This document shows, piece by piece, positions 8,432 through 17,041 of a DNA stretch of 47,497 bases (positions are counted from its first letter, which is position 1; the number at the start of each line of letters is the position of its first letter). The notes beneath the pieces were generated by a model, which ran no database searches, had not been told where the DNA came from, and saw only the letters and a program-made list of their open reading frames with translations. This stretch comes from Phycisphaerales bacterium (GTDB lineage Bacteria; Planctomycetota; Phycisphaerae; SM23-33). The translations under genes were made by a program, and so were the position numbers. Where the stretch lies: positions 1 to 47,497 of the forward strand of contig JABGPZ010000065.1 in assembly GCA_018644725.1 (NCBI GenBank), in the 5' to 3' direction.

Positions 8432-9250
8432 TTATTGCACCCGGATTCGTCGCCGGCGGAGCATTAACATGCCGCCGAGTGCCAACATGCTGAGCGCTGC
8501 GGGTTCGGGAACGGCGAGGATGGTTTGCCCTGCAAAGTCCCCGGTGGCATGGTAGGTAATCGTATAGTCCTCGCCGGGCGTCGCGCCAGTGATGTCGGCC
8601 CAGGCGGTGCCGGTCCAATATTGGATGTTGTCTGTGCCGGAAATTAAATCCAAAAACCCGGTCAGGTCGCTGGCATTGCCTGCAACTCCCAACATGCCGC
8701 CCGTGCGAAGCTGAATGACACCGGCGGAGATCAATGCGGAAGTTTCCACGTTGAGGAGCCCCCCGGTTTCAAGGGTGATGGCGCTGAACGTCCCGTCGAC
8801 GGAAAGATGATTCGTCGTCCAGGAACTGCCCGCGCCAGAGATGGTCAGTATGCCCGTGCCGCTGGTTCCCAGTGTGAGCCCTACGCTGGTGGGAACCGCT
8901 CCGGCGGAGACAACAATTCCTCCCGAGCCGAGGTAGCCGATGGTGAGATTGTTGTCGCATTTCCACGCCGAGCCGGCCCCGGAAATCGTCACATCTCCCG
9001 TGCCACCTTCGTAGCCCACGATGGGCGCGCTGGAAAGGACCACCGTGCCGCCATCGATCTGGAGCCAGCCATCGTTGGTGTCGCCGACGTATGGGCTGGT
9101 CGCGTCGGTCCATGTGAGCGGGTCGGTCATGGGGGTCACGAACCCTCCCTTGCTCACGGCCGCGTCGACCAATGCCGTGCCGCCGAAGAGCAGCAGCGCC
9201 ACAATCATACACACCATCATCCGTTTCGAGTCCCTACCCATTGAGCGCAT
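8432..9250 (-). CDS. PEP-CTERM sorting-domain surface protein with adhesin-like repeats
   Basis: A 272-aa protein with an N-terminal signal peptide, a middle of short beta-rich repeats of the autotransporter-passenger type (GDVTISGAGSAWKCDNNLTIG and GTGILTISGAGSSW), and a C-terminal sorting signal: VPEP near residue 247, a hydrophobic segment and an RRRR cluster. PEP-CTERM proteins are processed by an exosortase and delivered to the cell surface; no exosortase gene is in this window. The start has a strong AAGGAGG site 5 nt upstream. An internal ATG three codons later is a weaker alternative. Confidence 0.88.
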   Translation of the reverse strand: MRSMGRDSKRMMVCMIVALLLFGGTALVDAAVSKGGFVTPMTDPLTWTDATSPYVGDTNDGWLQIDGGTVVLSSAPIVGYEGGTGDVTISGAGSAWKCDNNLTIGYLGSGGIVVSAGAVPTSVGLTLGTSGTGILTISGAGSSWTTNHLSVDGTFSAITLETGGLLNVETSALISAGVIQLRTGGMLGVAGNASDLTGFLDLISGTDNIQYWTGTAWADITGATPGEDYTITYHATGDFAGQTILAVPEPAALSMLALGGMLMLRRRRIRVQ

Positions 9251-9410
9251 CGGAGCCTCCTTCGAGCGTTGAGCAGTCCCGCGACGCAGACCCTACATCC
9301 GCGTAAGGGGACCTCTTGGTATGCTGCCTATCTCTCTCGACAAATGGCGTCCCTACGAGGTAAGAATAGGGCTTCGAGGGCGGTAAAAACCACGAAATCT
9401 GAAAAAAAGG

Positions 9411-9445
9411 TTGCCTCATGGCGGCGGGATGTGGATGCTGTGGGC
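9411..9445 (+). promoter_or_regulatory. Possible leaderless promoter of prmC
   Basis: TTGCCT (9411-9416), a 17-nt spacer, GATGCT (9434-9439), then 6 nt to the prmC ATG. The -10 match is weak, but the spacing equals that at feoB and miaA, and no ribosome binding site precedes the ATG. Confidence 0.3.
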
Positions 9446-10456
9446 ATGACGAATCAAGAACCATGGACGGTGGGAAAGCTTCTTTCCTGGACGCAGGAGC
9501 ATTTTACCAGCAAGGGCCTCGACGCGCCGCGACTGTGTGCGGAGATGTTATTGGCCGAGGCGCTCGGCTGTGAGCGGCTGGGGCTGTATACCCGGTTCGG
9601 CGAGGAGCCCGAGGCCGCAGCGCTGGGGCAGTTTCGAGAGTGGGTTCGTCAGGCGGCGGCCGGAGAGCCGGTGGCCTATCTTGTAGGCCGACGGGAATTT
9701 TATTCGCTCGTGTTCGAGGTGTCCCCGGCCGTGTTGATTCCTCGGCCCGAAACGGAACTCCTCGTCGACCAGGCGATTGATTTTCTGCGAAGCGAAGCCG
9801 GCACGGTCGGCGGCTATACGCAGAAGTCGGACTTTGACGCGCTCGAGCCCGCACTCGAGCCTGCGCCGCAACCCGAATCGCCCGAAGCCGGAGCCCCTGC
9901 GCCGGGAGATGCCCCGTGGACCCCGCGCGAGCGCGCAGCCGTGGGAGGACGCGTGTGGGATGTCTGCACGGGCAGCGGTTGCATCGCGGCCGCCATCGCC
10001 AAAAACGTGCCCGACGCAACGGTCCTCGCGACAGACCTCTCGGCCGAAGCGCTCGAAGTCGCACAGCGGAATTTTGACGCGCTCGATCTCGGCGAAACCG
10101 TTTCTGCGCGCGAGGCCAACCTGCTCGACCTTTCGCCCGACGCCGCAGGCGGGCTGTTCGATGTGATCGTGTCCAATCCGCCGTACGTTGGCGCGGGCGA
10201 CGACCTCGGCTGGGGCGTGGATCGTGAACCGGCGATGGCGTTGTTTGCCGGCGATGATGGGCTGGACCTGATTCGCACGATGGTCGCCCAGGCCCCCCAG
10301 CACCTTCGCCCCGGCGGACTGTTCGCGATGGAATTCGGCCTCGGCCAGGCCGACGACATCCGCGACTTGCTTCTTGCGACCGGCCAATTTGCCGAACCCA
10401 TTTTCCTCCGCGACCACAACGACATCGAACGAATCGTCACCACGCAAAAACTGTAA
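9446..10456 (+). CDS. prmC: Release factor glutamine methyltransferase (PrmC/HemK)
   Basis: A 336-aa methyltransferase that modifies the GGQ glutamine of peptide-chain release factors. The N-terminal helical domain (GLDAPRLCAEMLLAEALG) is followed by FEVSPAVLIPRPETELLV, the SAM motif VWDVCTGSGCIAAAIA and the catalytic NPPY in VSNPPYVGAG. A low-complexity Pro/Ala/Glu-rich linker of about 45 residues between the two domains is longer than usual. ATG 9446 is chosen because recognisable sequence starts there; the open frame reaches further upstream but with no family similarity. Confidence 0.9.
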   Translation: MTNQEPWTVGKLLSWTQEHFTSKGLDAPRLCAEMLLAEALGCERLGLYTRFGEEPEAAALGQFREWVRQAAAGEPVAYLVGRREFYSLVFEVSPAVLIPRPETELLVDQAIDFLRSEAGTVGGYTQKSDFDALEPALEPAPQPESPEAGAPAPGDAPWTPRERAAVGGRVWDVCTGSGCIAAAIAKNVPDATVLATDLSAEALEVAQRNFDALDLGETVSAREANLLDLSPDAAGGLFDVIVSNPPYVGAGDDLGWGVDREPAMALFAGDDGLDLIRTMVAQAPQHLRPGGLFAMEFGLGQADDIRDLLLATGQFAEPIFLRDHNDIERIVTTQKL

Positions 10457-10471
10457 ATGAAAGTTAAATTG

Positions 10472-10539
10472 CGTTAAATTTAACGTTGCCTGCCAGTCCG
10501 CAGGGAGATAAGATTGGATTGGCTGTAAAATTTTATCTC
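10472..10539. promoter_or_regulatory. Palindrome and inverted repeat upstream of the serpin-like gene
   Basis: CGTTAAATTTAACG at 10472-10485 is a perfect 14-bp palindrome, preceded by another GTTAAATT copy at 10463. GAGATAA (10505-10511) and TTATCTC (10533-10539) form a second inverted repeat that encloses a TAAAAT at 10526-10531, a possible -10 box. This may be the control region of the gene starting at 10591; no convincing -35 box is seen. Confidence 0.35.
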
Positions 10540-10590
10540 TTGTGCTGCGGGGAAATGGCGCTTGCGGCGCGCAACGAAAGGGCGTTCAGG

Positions 10591-11949
10591 ATGAAAGACA
10601 GAGATGCACGGCTGATTCGGATTGTGATTTATATCATCATTGCGGTGGGGGGGTTTTTCGGCATGGTAAGGTATTCCATGCGCGACATTCCCAATGACCC
10701 GGCGACAATACATCCGCCGACCACCGAGGAACAGCCCGAGATGAGCCCCGAAGAGAAGGCCGAGGTTTCCAAGGCCGTGGCCGTATACCAGCAGAAAGGA
10801 GGGCCGCTTTTTCCCTTAGAGGAGGATTATGGAAAGTGGACGATTACTTTTTCGGGCGATAGCAACACTCCCGAGGAGTCGGAGCGTCCCAAGCCCGTCT
10901 TCGAGGGCAATGTTAGCGATCTCAAGTCCACCGTCGTCGTGGCGACGCTGGAGGCGCCGCTCCCCAAAGGGAGCAATACGGTTTGGTGTTCGTCGTTTGT
11001 GGCGTGTTGGAAATCCCTGGCCGACGAGTTGACCCAAGGCCCGCCGAAGCTTGTCGGTGCGCCCGCAATGGCAACGCGACTCAATGCCGCGACGGATGCT
11101 CGCAAGGAGATTCCCCCAGAGAATTTGTACACGGCTGCAGGTTGGGTGAACAAAGGCATCGGAGCGGAAATTCGCAAGGGCCTCAAGGAGAAGTTTCCTC
11201 AAAAAACTCCGCCACGCTTTGACGGTCTTTCGCCTGACAGTGTGGTGGCGTATGCCTATCTTGAAGCAAAAATAAAATTCGCCATTCCGTATGAGAAGGC
11301 GAAAACGCCGCTTGTGTTTACACCCTCGCAGGGCAAGGGGAGCGATGTGGATTCGTTTGGAATTGCGCACGGATCCGATTCACTATTTCTGCGCGACCAG
11401 CCAGCCGTGCTCTATATGGAGCCGGATGAAAAATCGCTCCAGCCGAAGGAGTGCGCGATTGATTTGGACCGGGGTTCCGAGTTGCAAGTCGTCGTCGCGC
11501 TGACGCCGCCGGGGACCACGTTGGCAGAAACGGTCGCGACCGTCGAGAAAAAGATTGCCCTTGCGGCCAGCAAAGACAAGACAAAGCGGCCCGGACTGAA
11601 GGATGCAGACGCGCTGCGCGTGCCGGTGACGGCGTGGCGCGTGATGCGCCGGTTTACAGAATTGGAGGGTCGAGGAATTGAGAATGCTCCGGCCATGCCA
11701 GAAGCGGAAATTCAACTAGCCCAGCAGGATATTTTTTTCCGGCTGGACCGCTCCGGCGCGGAGGTCTATTCCGAGTCGTTCACTGTGGTGGCGAGCGCAA
11801 ATGGGCACGGGCCGACGCCCAGGCCGGTATATTATATTTTCGACAAGCCGTTTTTGGTCTACATGAAGGCCCGCGGCGCGAAACAGCCATTCTTTGTGAT
11901 GTGGGTCGACAATCCCGAACTCCTCAACAAGTGGACCGCGAAGAAATAA
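10591..11949 (+). CDS. Membrane-anchored protein with serpin-like C-terminus
   Basis: A 452-aa protein with one N-terminal transmembrane segment (about residues 9-26) and a large outer domain. The C-terminal stretch YYIFDKPFLVYMKARGAKQ continuing into FFVMWVDNPELL resembles the last strands of serpins (pattern DxPFLfxIr...g.i.FmgxvxxP). NTVWCSSFVACWKSL would be the region after the first strands. A serpin-like protease-inhibitor fold is a tentative reading; a reactive-centre loop is not obvious. ATG 10591 is preceded by GAAAGGG; ATG 10555 is an alternative. The codons for Val-Gly-Gly-Phe-Phe contain a run of seven G and five T. Confidence 0.5.
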   Translation: MKDRDARLIRIVIYIIIAVGGFFGMVRYSMRDIPNDPATIHPPTTEEQPEMSPEEKAEVSKAVAVYQQKGGPLFPLEEDYGKWTITFSGDSNTPEESERPKPVFEGNVSDLKSTVVVATLEAPLPKGSNTVWCSSFVACWKSLADELTQGPPKLVGAPAMATRLNAATDARKEIPPENLYTAAGWVNKGIGAEIRKGLKEKFPQKTPPRFDGLSPDSVVAYAYLEAKIKFAIPYEKAKTPLVFTPSQGKGSDVDSFGIAHGSDSLFLRDQPAVLYMEPDEKSLQPKECAIDLDRGSELQVVVALTPPGTTLAETVATVEKKIALAASKDKTKRPGLKDADALRVPVTAWRVMRRFTELEGRGIENAPAMPEAEIQLAQQDIFFRLDRSGAEVYSESFTVVASANGHGPTPRPVYYIFDKPFLVYMKARGAKQPFFVMWVDNPELLNKWTAKK

Positions 11950-11976
11950 CGCGCCCGCATCCGCATTCACTGCGCA

Positions 11977-12005
11977 TAAAAAACTCCCGCCGAGTTGACG
12001 GGAGT
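11977..12005 (-). terminator. Intrinsic terminator of the outer-membrane protein gene
   Basis: On the minus strand, ACTCCCG, a 9-nt loop and CGGGAGT are followed by a run of six T. It lies between two convergent genes and serves the minus-strand gene ending at 12046. Confidence 0.75.
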
Positions 12006-12045
12006 GGGGTTGTGTGGGAGGTGGCGAGGCGGGCGCTGTCTGAAA

Positions 12046-12987
12046 CTACCAGCTCATGCCCACGGAGACACCGCCGTAGAAGTAGTCGTTGAGCATGGTG
12101 TCGTTGAGGGACTGGGAATAGTTCATGAACCCCGTGACCGTGCATTCGCCGCAGACATTGTCGGGGATCTTCAGCGCGGACTTGAGGTCGATCGTTGCGC
12201 TCAGGCCCCAGTTCATGTAGTCCATTTGCGAGCTGTTCGCCGAGCCGTTGCCGGTGTAGGTCCCCATCGAATTGTGGTCCCAGGCCATCGCCCAGCTGGG
12301 GGTGATCGTCACGTCGCCGCAGGCAAAGTCGTGGCTGAGGCTGAACTCGTAGAAGCTCGATCCCTTGGCCGCGTCGAGGTTGACATACGCCGTCAGCGAC
12401 GGATTCAGCACGGGCTCGGTGCAGTCGAACCCAAGCGCGCGCCACAGGCGGCTGTCGTCATAGCTCAGGCAGAGGTAGAGGTCCTGGTCGCCATCGTCGC
12501 CGGACCCGACGGCCGGGAAGGCGTAGTAGATAAACCCGAGCTCGACGTCGAGGCCGATGGACTCGAACGTGTAGCCGTAGTAGGCGGTGAAGTCGACTTC
12601 CTGCAGGTTCGTGCCGCCCGCAGGGGTAAGCTGGTCCTGGGCGCTGAACCATTCCAGCCAGACGCTACCGCCGAGCCGGCCGGCCTGGCCGAGGTCGAGT
12701 TCCGCGCCGATGTTGAGCTGGTGGTTGACACCTTTGCGTGCGCCCGAGGGCGACTGGGACAGGTTGATCCCGCGCCAGATGTAATCGCTTACGAGCGTGT
12801 ATTCGACGCTGAAGGAAATCGGCAAGGGTTTCGCGAGCGGGGCGGAGGAGCCTGCGGCGGTGGAGTTGGCGGAGGACAATTTCTGTCCCTCAGCGAGCCA
12901 GTCGTCAGCCAGCACGGCCGGCGCGGTGGCCAAGAGCAAAATCAGTATTGCGGCAATTCGTCGCGGGGCGGAACGGAACGTCTTCAT
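12046..12987 (-). CDS. Outer-membrane beta-barrel protein (TorF/gcw_chp-like)
   Basis: A 313-aa protein with a signal peptide (to about residue 27, LLLATAPAVLA) and alternating beta-strand sequence ending in aromatic residues (SVGMSW). The segment VEYTLVSDYIWRGINLSQS matches the signature of the TorF-family putative porins (SxYxxRGxxxS). It is expected to form a small barrel in the outer membrane; the substrate is unknown. The start has AGGAGA upstream. The presence of an outer-membrane barrel supports a Gram-negative envelope. Confidence 0.72.
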   Translation of the reverse strand: MKTFRSAPRRIAAILILLLATAPAVLADDWLAEGQKLSSANSTAAGSSAPLAKPLPISFSVEYTLVSDYIWRGINLSQSPSGARKGVNHQLNIGAELDLGQAGRLGGSVWLEWFSAQDQLTPAGGTNLQEVDFTAYYGYTFESIGLDVELGFIYYAFPAVGSGDDGDQDLYLCLSYDDSRLWRALGFDCTEPVLNPSLTAYVNLDAAKGSSFYEFSLSHDFACGDVTITPSWAMAWDHNSMGTYTGNGSANSSQMDYMNWGLSATIDLKSALKIPDNVCGECTVTGFMNYSQSLNDTMLNDYFYGGVSVGMSW

Positions 12988-13143
12988 GGTGAGGTCTCCT
13001 GGAAAAGGGGCGGCTGCGCGTTTGGTCCAATGCGGTCAGTATTCCCTTTTGCAATCGCCGTGCCAAACCACGAATGGGCACAAAAAGGCCAAAAACCGGA
13101 ACCAATTGCGCGGAGAATTACGAAAACGAGTCGTTGCAACATT

Positions 13144-13185
13144 CAAATTTGTAGGCTCCAGGCCTCGTCGGAACAAATTTGTAGG
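13144..13185. repeat. 12-bp direct repeat, CAAATTTGTAGG
   Basis: Two identical copies at 13144-13155 and 13174-13185, 30 bp apart, between the outer-membrane protein gene start and the end of the VTT gene. The purpose is unknown; a regulator site is possible. Confidence 0.4.
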
Positions 13186-13193
13186 GGGTCGGG

Positions 13194-13907
13194 TTAGCCG
13201 AGATAGCGCGCGGCCATGAAGCCGCCGACGAGGAGCACCGTAAATGCCAGTGCCAGCAAGTTGAAATATTTGTCGACGAAAGGCGTGATTTTCGGCCCGA
13301 ATTTGTGCATCAGGAATGAGACTAGGAAGAATCGCGCGCTGCGGGAGACGGTTGCGGCGACCACGAAGACCGCGAAGTTGATTTTGAAGACCCCGGCGGT
13401 GATGGTGATGAGTTTGAACGGTAGTGGCGTAAAGCCGGCGGTGAACACCAGCCAGAAATCCCACTGCTGGTAGGCGGCCTGGACCGAATCGAAACGCTCC
13501 TGCGTAAAGCCGCAGGCGGAAAGGTGGGTCATGGCCCATGGTCCGATCGCATCCCACGCAAACATGCCGATGCAGTAGCCCGCGATGCCGCCGAGGACGC
13601 TCGCCGAGCTACAAATCGTCGCATACCGGAGCCATTTATCACGCCGGCCAAGCACCAGGGGCATCAGTAGCACATCGGGCGGGACGGGGAAAAAGCTGCT
13701 TTCGGCAAAGCTCATCACGAATAGCGCGATCGCCGCCGTCGGGCGATAGGCCCACGCGAGGACCCAGTCGTACATCCGCCGGTGGAGGTGGTACCATGGC
13801 ACGGGCTTGTGGTGGCCTAGCTTCGCGCCGCAATGTTCACAATAGGCCGCCTCGTCGCTGCAGGCGAGGGTGCATTGTGGGCATTGAACGGTGTTGGCGT
13901 GGGCCAT
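13194..13907 (-). CDS. VTT/DedA-family membrane protein with N-terminal zinc ribbon
   Basis: A 237-aa protein. A zinc ribbon is formed by C9/C12 and C23/C26 (CPQC, CEHC). It is followed by a YqaA/VTT (SNARE-associated) domain with membrane segments; the stretches FAESSFFPVPPDVLLMPLVL and GFTPLPFKLITITAGV are diagnostic. VTT proteins are linked to lipid scrambling or membrane homeostasis. The fusion of a zinc ribbon to this domain is less usual and suggests a metal- or partner-dependent step. The start ATG has GGAGACACC upstream. Confidence 0.85.
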   Translation of the reverse strand: MAHANTVQCPQCTLACSDEAAYCEHCGAKLGHHKPVPWYHLHRRMYDWVLAWAYRPTAAIALFVMSFAESSFFPVPPDVLLMPLVLGRRDKWLRYATICSSASVLGGIAGYCIGMFAWDAIGPWAMTHLSACGFTQERFDSVQAAYQQWDFWLVFTAGFTPLPFKLITITAGVFKINFAVFVVAATVSRSARFFLVSFLMHKFGPKITPFVDKYFNLLALAFTVLLVGGFMAARYLG

Positions 13908-14096
13908 GGTGTCTCCAGGGGTTGGTGGTGCGAGCGAATTGTACCGAAAAATGAACAGAATCTCAACTCACCCGCCGCCGCGGGAGGGAAAGTGCTTGCA
14001 AAAGTCGTGGATTCCCCGCACAATGCTTGGCCGCAATAGAATCAGAGAAATCCCGTTTTACAGGGACACTCTACATTTTCTCACAGGAGACAAACC
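13908..14096 (+). promoter_or_regulatory. Promoter region of the beta-propeller gene
   Basis: A divergent intergenic region. TTGCAA is followed after 17 nt by CACAAT (about 13996-14024), a moderate sigma70 match reading towards the beta-propeller gene. A ribosome binding site, CAGGAG, lies just before the ATG at 14097. Confidence 0.35.
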
Positions 14097-15902
14097 ATGC
14101 GATTTGGACTTTTTCTTGTACTGGTGCTGAGCCAGCTTGCCTCGGCCGCAATCCAGCACGAATTTATCGCCTCGGACGAGTCGGGCCATCAGATCATTTA
14201 CGTCAACGAAAAAACCGGCAAGCGCTGGGCCAAGCCCGTGCCGCGCCTTGCTCGCGATCTCCAGCTGATTGGCGACGGCAAGGTTCTTCACACCACACTG
14301 ACAGGCTTCCGCGAATACAAAATCGCCGATGGCACGATGACTCGCGAAGTGACCGTCCCCGGCGCGAAGCGGATTTTCTCGGCCTATCGTTTTGTCGATG
14401 GCCGAACCATGCTGATCGAAAGCGGCAGCGGGAACGGGTATTTCGTCGACACCGCCGGCAAGGTCACCAAGACCTTCTGCATCGGCAAGAACGACCTGCG
14501 CCTCGTGCGCCCCACGCGTCGCGGCACACTGTTGGTGGGCGGGTACTACGCCGTCAAAGAAATGACGCTCAACGGCGTGGTGCTGCGCGAATGGAATTGG
14601 CCGAACAAAGCCGACAAGAAGGCGCACCTGTTCAAGGTCCTCGAGATGCCCAACGGCAACTGGGCCTCGACGGTCGGCTTTCGGCCGGAGTTTGTCGAGA
14701 TCAAGCATGAACCCAAACCCAAGACCAAGGGCAAGCCCAAGGGCAAACCCAAACCCAAGGCCAAGGTCGAGGCCCAAGGAAAAATTGTTACGCGTTTGGG
14801 GTATAAGCCCAAATTGCCCGCCGGCCAAGACACCCACTTTTATGCCGACTGGCAGCGCCTCGACAATGGCAACACCGTCGTCGCAAGCTGGCTTGGCCAC
14901 AAGAAAGAGGACAGTAAAAAAGGCCCGCAGCTTCTCGAGTTTGACAAGGCCGGCAAGCTGGTGTGGACCTGGAACACCCCGAGCTTCAATGGCTCGCTTC
15001 ATACGGTGATTATCCTCGACGGCCTGGATACGTCGAAGCCTCACTCCGACGCATTCGCCGGCAAGCAGGCACCAATTGACGGCACGGAATTCGGCATGAT
15101 TGGCGACCCCGGCTGCGACATCGCATTTCTCGGCAGCGGCACGATCGGCATCCTTGATCGCTCGGGCCTGTTCCTGCGGAAATATGCGGGCACCGGCAAC
15201 CTGACCGACCTGAGGCTGTTGCCCAACGGCAACATGCTCTACACCGACCCGGACGTGATCGAAGTCACACCAGCGGGCAAGCAGGTCTTCGTGTATGGCC
15301 CGCGCCCGGCCAAGGGCGGCGTGAGCTTTGGGTGCGAGCGTTTGGCGGATGGCCGGACGATCGTCGCGGAAAATCTCACCGGCAAGATCGTCTTTCTCGA
15401 CACCGCCGGCAAGGTGGAATCGTCGTTCATGACCATTCCCAACCCCAAGGGCAACCATGGCCACATGCGCCACCTGATCGCCACGCCGCGCAAAACGATT
15501 TGGGTGGCATTCAAGGATGCCAAACAGGCTCGTGAATATACCTTTGACGGCAAGCTGCTGCGGACGATCAAAAACAAGGAAGGGGTCTTTGGCGTTGCCG
15601 AGCGCCCCAATGGCAACATCGTCCTGGGCTGCCTCGGCGGTCTCTACGAATATGACAAATCCAGCAAGGTCGTCTGGTCGATGAAGAAGTCGGAATTTCC
15701 CGCTGGCGTGATTACGGGCTATATGACGGGCGTGCGCGTTCGCAAAAACGGCAACGTCATCGTCGGCATGTATCGCGCCTATGATAGGCAGGGCAAGGGC
15801 TCGGCGATTGTCGAAGTGACGAAAGAGAAAAAGGTCGCTTGGCGCTATGCCAATCGCGCGACGGCCTCGACGATCATGGGTTTCGAGATGCTGGAGAAGT
15901 AG
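14097..15902 (+). CDS. Secreted beta-propeller-like protein
   Basis: A 601-aa protein with a signal peptide (to about residue 17, LSQLASA). The body has repeated blade-like units such as GNGYFVDTAGKV, LPNGNMLYTD, ADGRTIVAENLTGKIVFLDT and RPNGNIVLGCLGGLYEYD, pointing to a PQQ/NHL-like or arylsulfotransferase-like beta-propeller. A Lys/Pro/Gly-rich tract of about 20 residues (about 204-224) interrupts one blade. No catalytic residues can be assigned. The start is supported by CAGGAG. It is followed after 65 nt by the oxidoreductase gene and is probably in one operon with it, which suggests a role in sugar or surface polymer metabolism. Confidence 0.75.
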   Translation: MRFGLFLVLVLSQLASAAIQHEFIASDESGHQIIYVNEKTGKRWAKPVPRLARDLQLIGDGKVLHTTLTGFREYKIADGTMTREVTVPGAKRIFSAYRFVDGRTMLIESGSGNGYFVDTAGKVTKTFCIGKNDLRLVRPTRRGTLLVGGYYAVKEMTLNGVVLREWNWPNKADKKAHLFKVLEMPNGNWASTVGFRPEFVEIKHEPKPKTKGKPKGKPKPKAKVEAQGKIVTRLGYKPKLPAGQDTHFYADWQRLDNGNTVVASWLGHKKEDSKKGPQLLEFDKAGKLVWTWNTPSFNGSLHTVIILDGLDTSKPHSDAFAGKQAPIDGTEFGMIGDPGCDIAFLGSGTIGILDRSGLFLRKYAGTGNLTDLRLLPNGNMLYTDPDVIEVTPAGKQVFVYGPRPAKGGVSFGCERLADGRTIVAENLTGKIVFLDTAGKVESSFMTIPNPKGNHGHMRHLIATPRKTIWVAFKDAKQAREYTFDGKLLRTIKNKEGVFGVAERPNGNIVLGCLGGLYEYDKSSKVVWSMKKSEFPAGVITGYMTGVRVRKNGNVIVGMYRAYDRQGKGSAIVEVTKEKKVAWRYANRATASTIMGFEMLEK

Positions 15903-15967
15903 GACTCGGCCACCTGGAATGAAGAAAATCGAACTTACAAAACAAACGAAATAGAAGGAGTCAAGAG

Positions 15968-16987
15968 ATGGCAAAGATTGGAATTATCGGATTGGGCATG
16001 ATGGGCACGACGCACCTCGACGCGTACCAGAAAACCGCCGGCGCCGAAGTCGTCGCGATTGCCGACAAGAGCCCGGCATTGCTGTCGGGCGAGGCGACCG
16101 CGAGTGGCAACATCGAAGGCCAGGCCGCTGCTGGCGTCGCATCGCTCGGTGAGGGCGTCGCGCGCTATTCCGAAGCGAGCGAGCTGATTAACGACCCCAA
16201 CGTCGAAGTGGTGGACATCTGCCTGCCCACGCCGCTGCACACCGAATATGCCCTTGCTGCTCTGGCGGCGGGCAAGCATGTGCTGCTGGAAAAACCGATG
16301 GCGCGTACAGCCGCCGATTGCCAGACGATTCTCGACGCGGCCAACGCAAAGCCCGAGCTGATTACCATGCCGGCAATGTGCATGCGATTCTGGCCGGGCT
16401 GGGACTGGCTGAAAACTGCCGTCGACGAAGGCCGCTATGGCAAGGTGATCTCGGCGACGTTCCGCCGCATCGCATCGCTGCCGCCGGGCGGATTCTATGC
16501 CAACGCGGAAGCGTCTGGCGGGGCGATTCTCGACCTGCACATCCACGACACCGACTTCGTTCAATACTGCTTCGGCATGCCGAGCGAAGTGACCAGCTTT
16601 GGCAGCTCGTCGGTCACCAACGGGATTGACCACGTCGTCACGCGGTACACCTGTGACAACGGTGCGCTGATTGTGGCTGAGGGCTCGTGGGCGATGGCCG
16701 ACGGCTTTGGCTTCCAGATGCAATACCAGGTGAACTTCGAGAACGCGACAGCCGTGTTCGACCTCGCGGCCGAGAAGGTTCTCACCCTGATCGAAAAAGG
16801 CAAAGACCCCGTCGGGATCGAACTCGACAGCGCAATGGGCTATGACCTCGAAATCGAATACTTCGTCAAGTGCCTCGAAGCAGGCACCCAGCCCACGCAG
16901 GTCACGATGGAAGATGCGGCCAACACCGTCCGCATTGTCGAAGCGGAAGTAAAATCCATTGAAACGGGACAGCCCGTCAAACTGTAA
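15968..16987 (+). CDS. Gfo/Idh/MocA-family oxidoreductase
   Basis: A 339-aa NAD(P)-dependent oxidoreductase acting on sugars, inositols or their derivatives. The N-terminal Rossmann motif GIIGLGMMG (residues 4-12), DICLPTPLHTEYALAAL, the LLEKPMA motif near 108 and the active-site region DLHIHDTDF near 191 are intact. The substrate cannot be predicted. The start has AGAAGGAG upstream. It lies 54 nt before the first selenoprotein gene, separated by a small hairpin without a T-run, so read-through is possible. Confidence 0.92.
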   Translation: MAKIGIIGLGMMGTTHLDAYQKTAGAEVVAIADKSPALLSGEATASGNIEGQAAAGVASLGEGVARYSEASELINDPNVEVVDICLPTPLHTEYALAALAAGKHVLLEKPMARTAADCQTILDAANAKPELITMPAMCMRFWPGWDWLKTAVDEGRYGKVISATFRRIASLPPGGFYANAEASGGAILDLHIHDTDFVQYCFGMPSEVTSFGSSSVTNGIDHVVTRYTCDNGALIVAEGSWAMADGFGFQMQYQVNFENATAVFDLAAEKVLTLIEKGKDPVGIELDSAMGYDLEIEYFVKCLEAGTQPTQVTMEDAANTVRIVEAEVKSIETGQPVKL

Positions 16988-17003
16988 TGCGCGGGAACGC
17001 GCA
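16988..17003 (+). other. Hairpin with GGAA tetraloop
   Basis: TGCGCG, GGAA, CGCGCA directly after the oxidoreductase stop codon. There is no T-run, so it is more likely an mRNA stabiliser or a processing site than a terminator. Confidence 0.4.
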
Positions 17004-17041
17004 ACGGTTAGAACACACTGTTTCCAGAAAGGAACAGACAC

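Noticed and set aside
12010-13197. 400-codon plus-strand frame opposite the outer-membrane protein gene
   Set aside because: It is a GC-rich shadow; the minus strand has a signal peptide, ribosome site and terminator.
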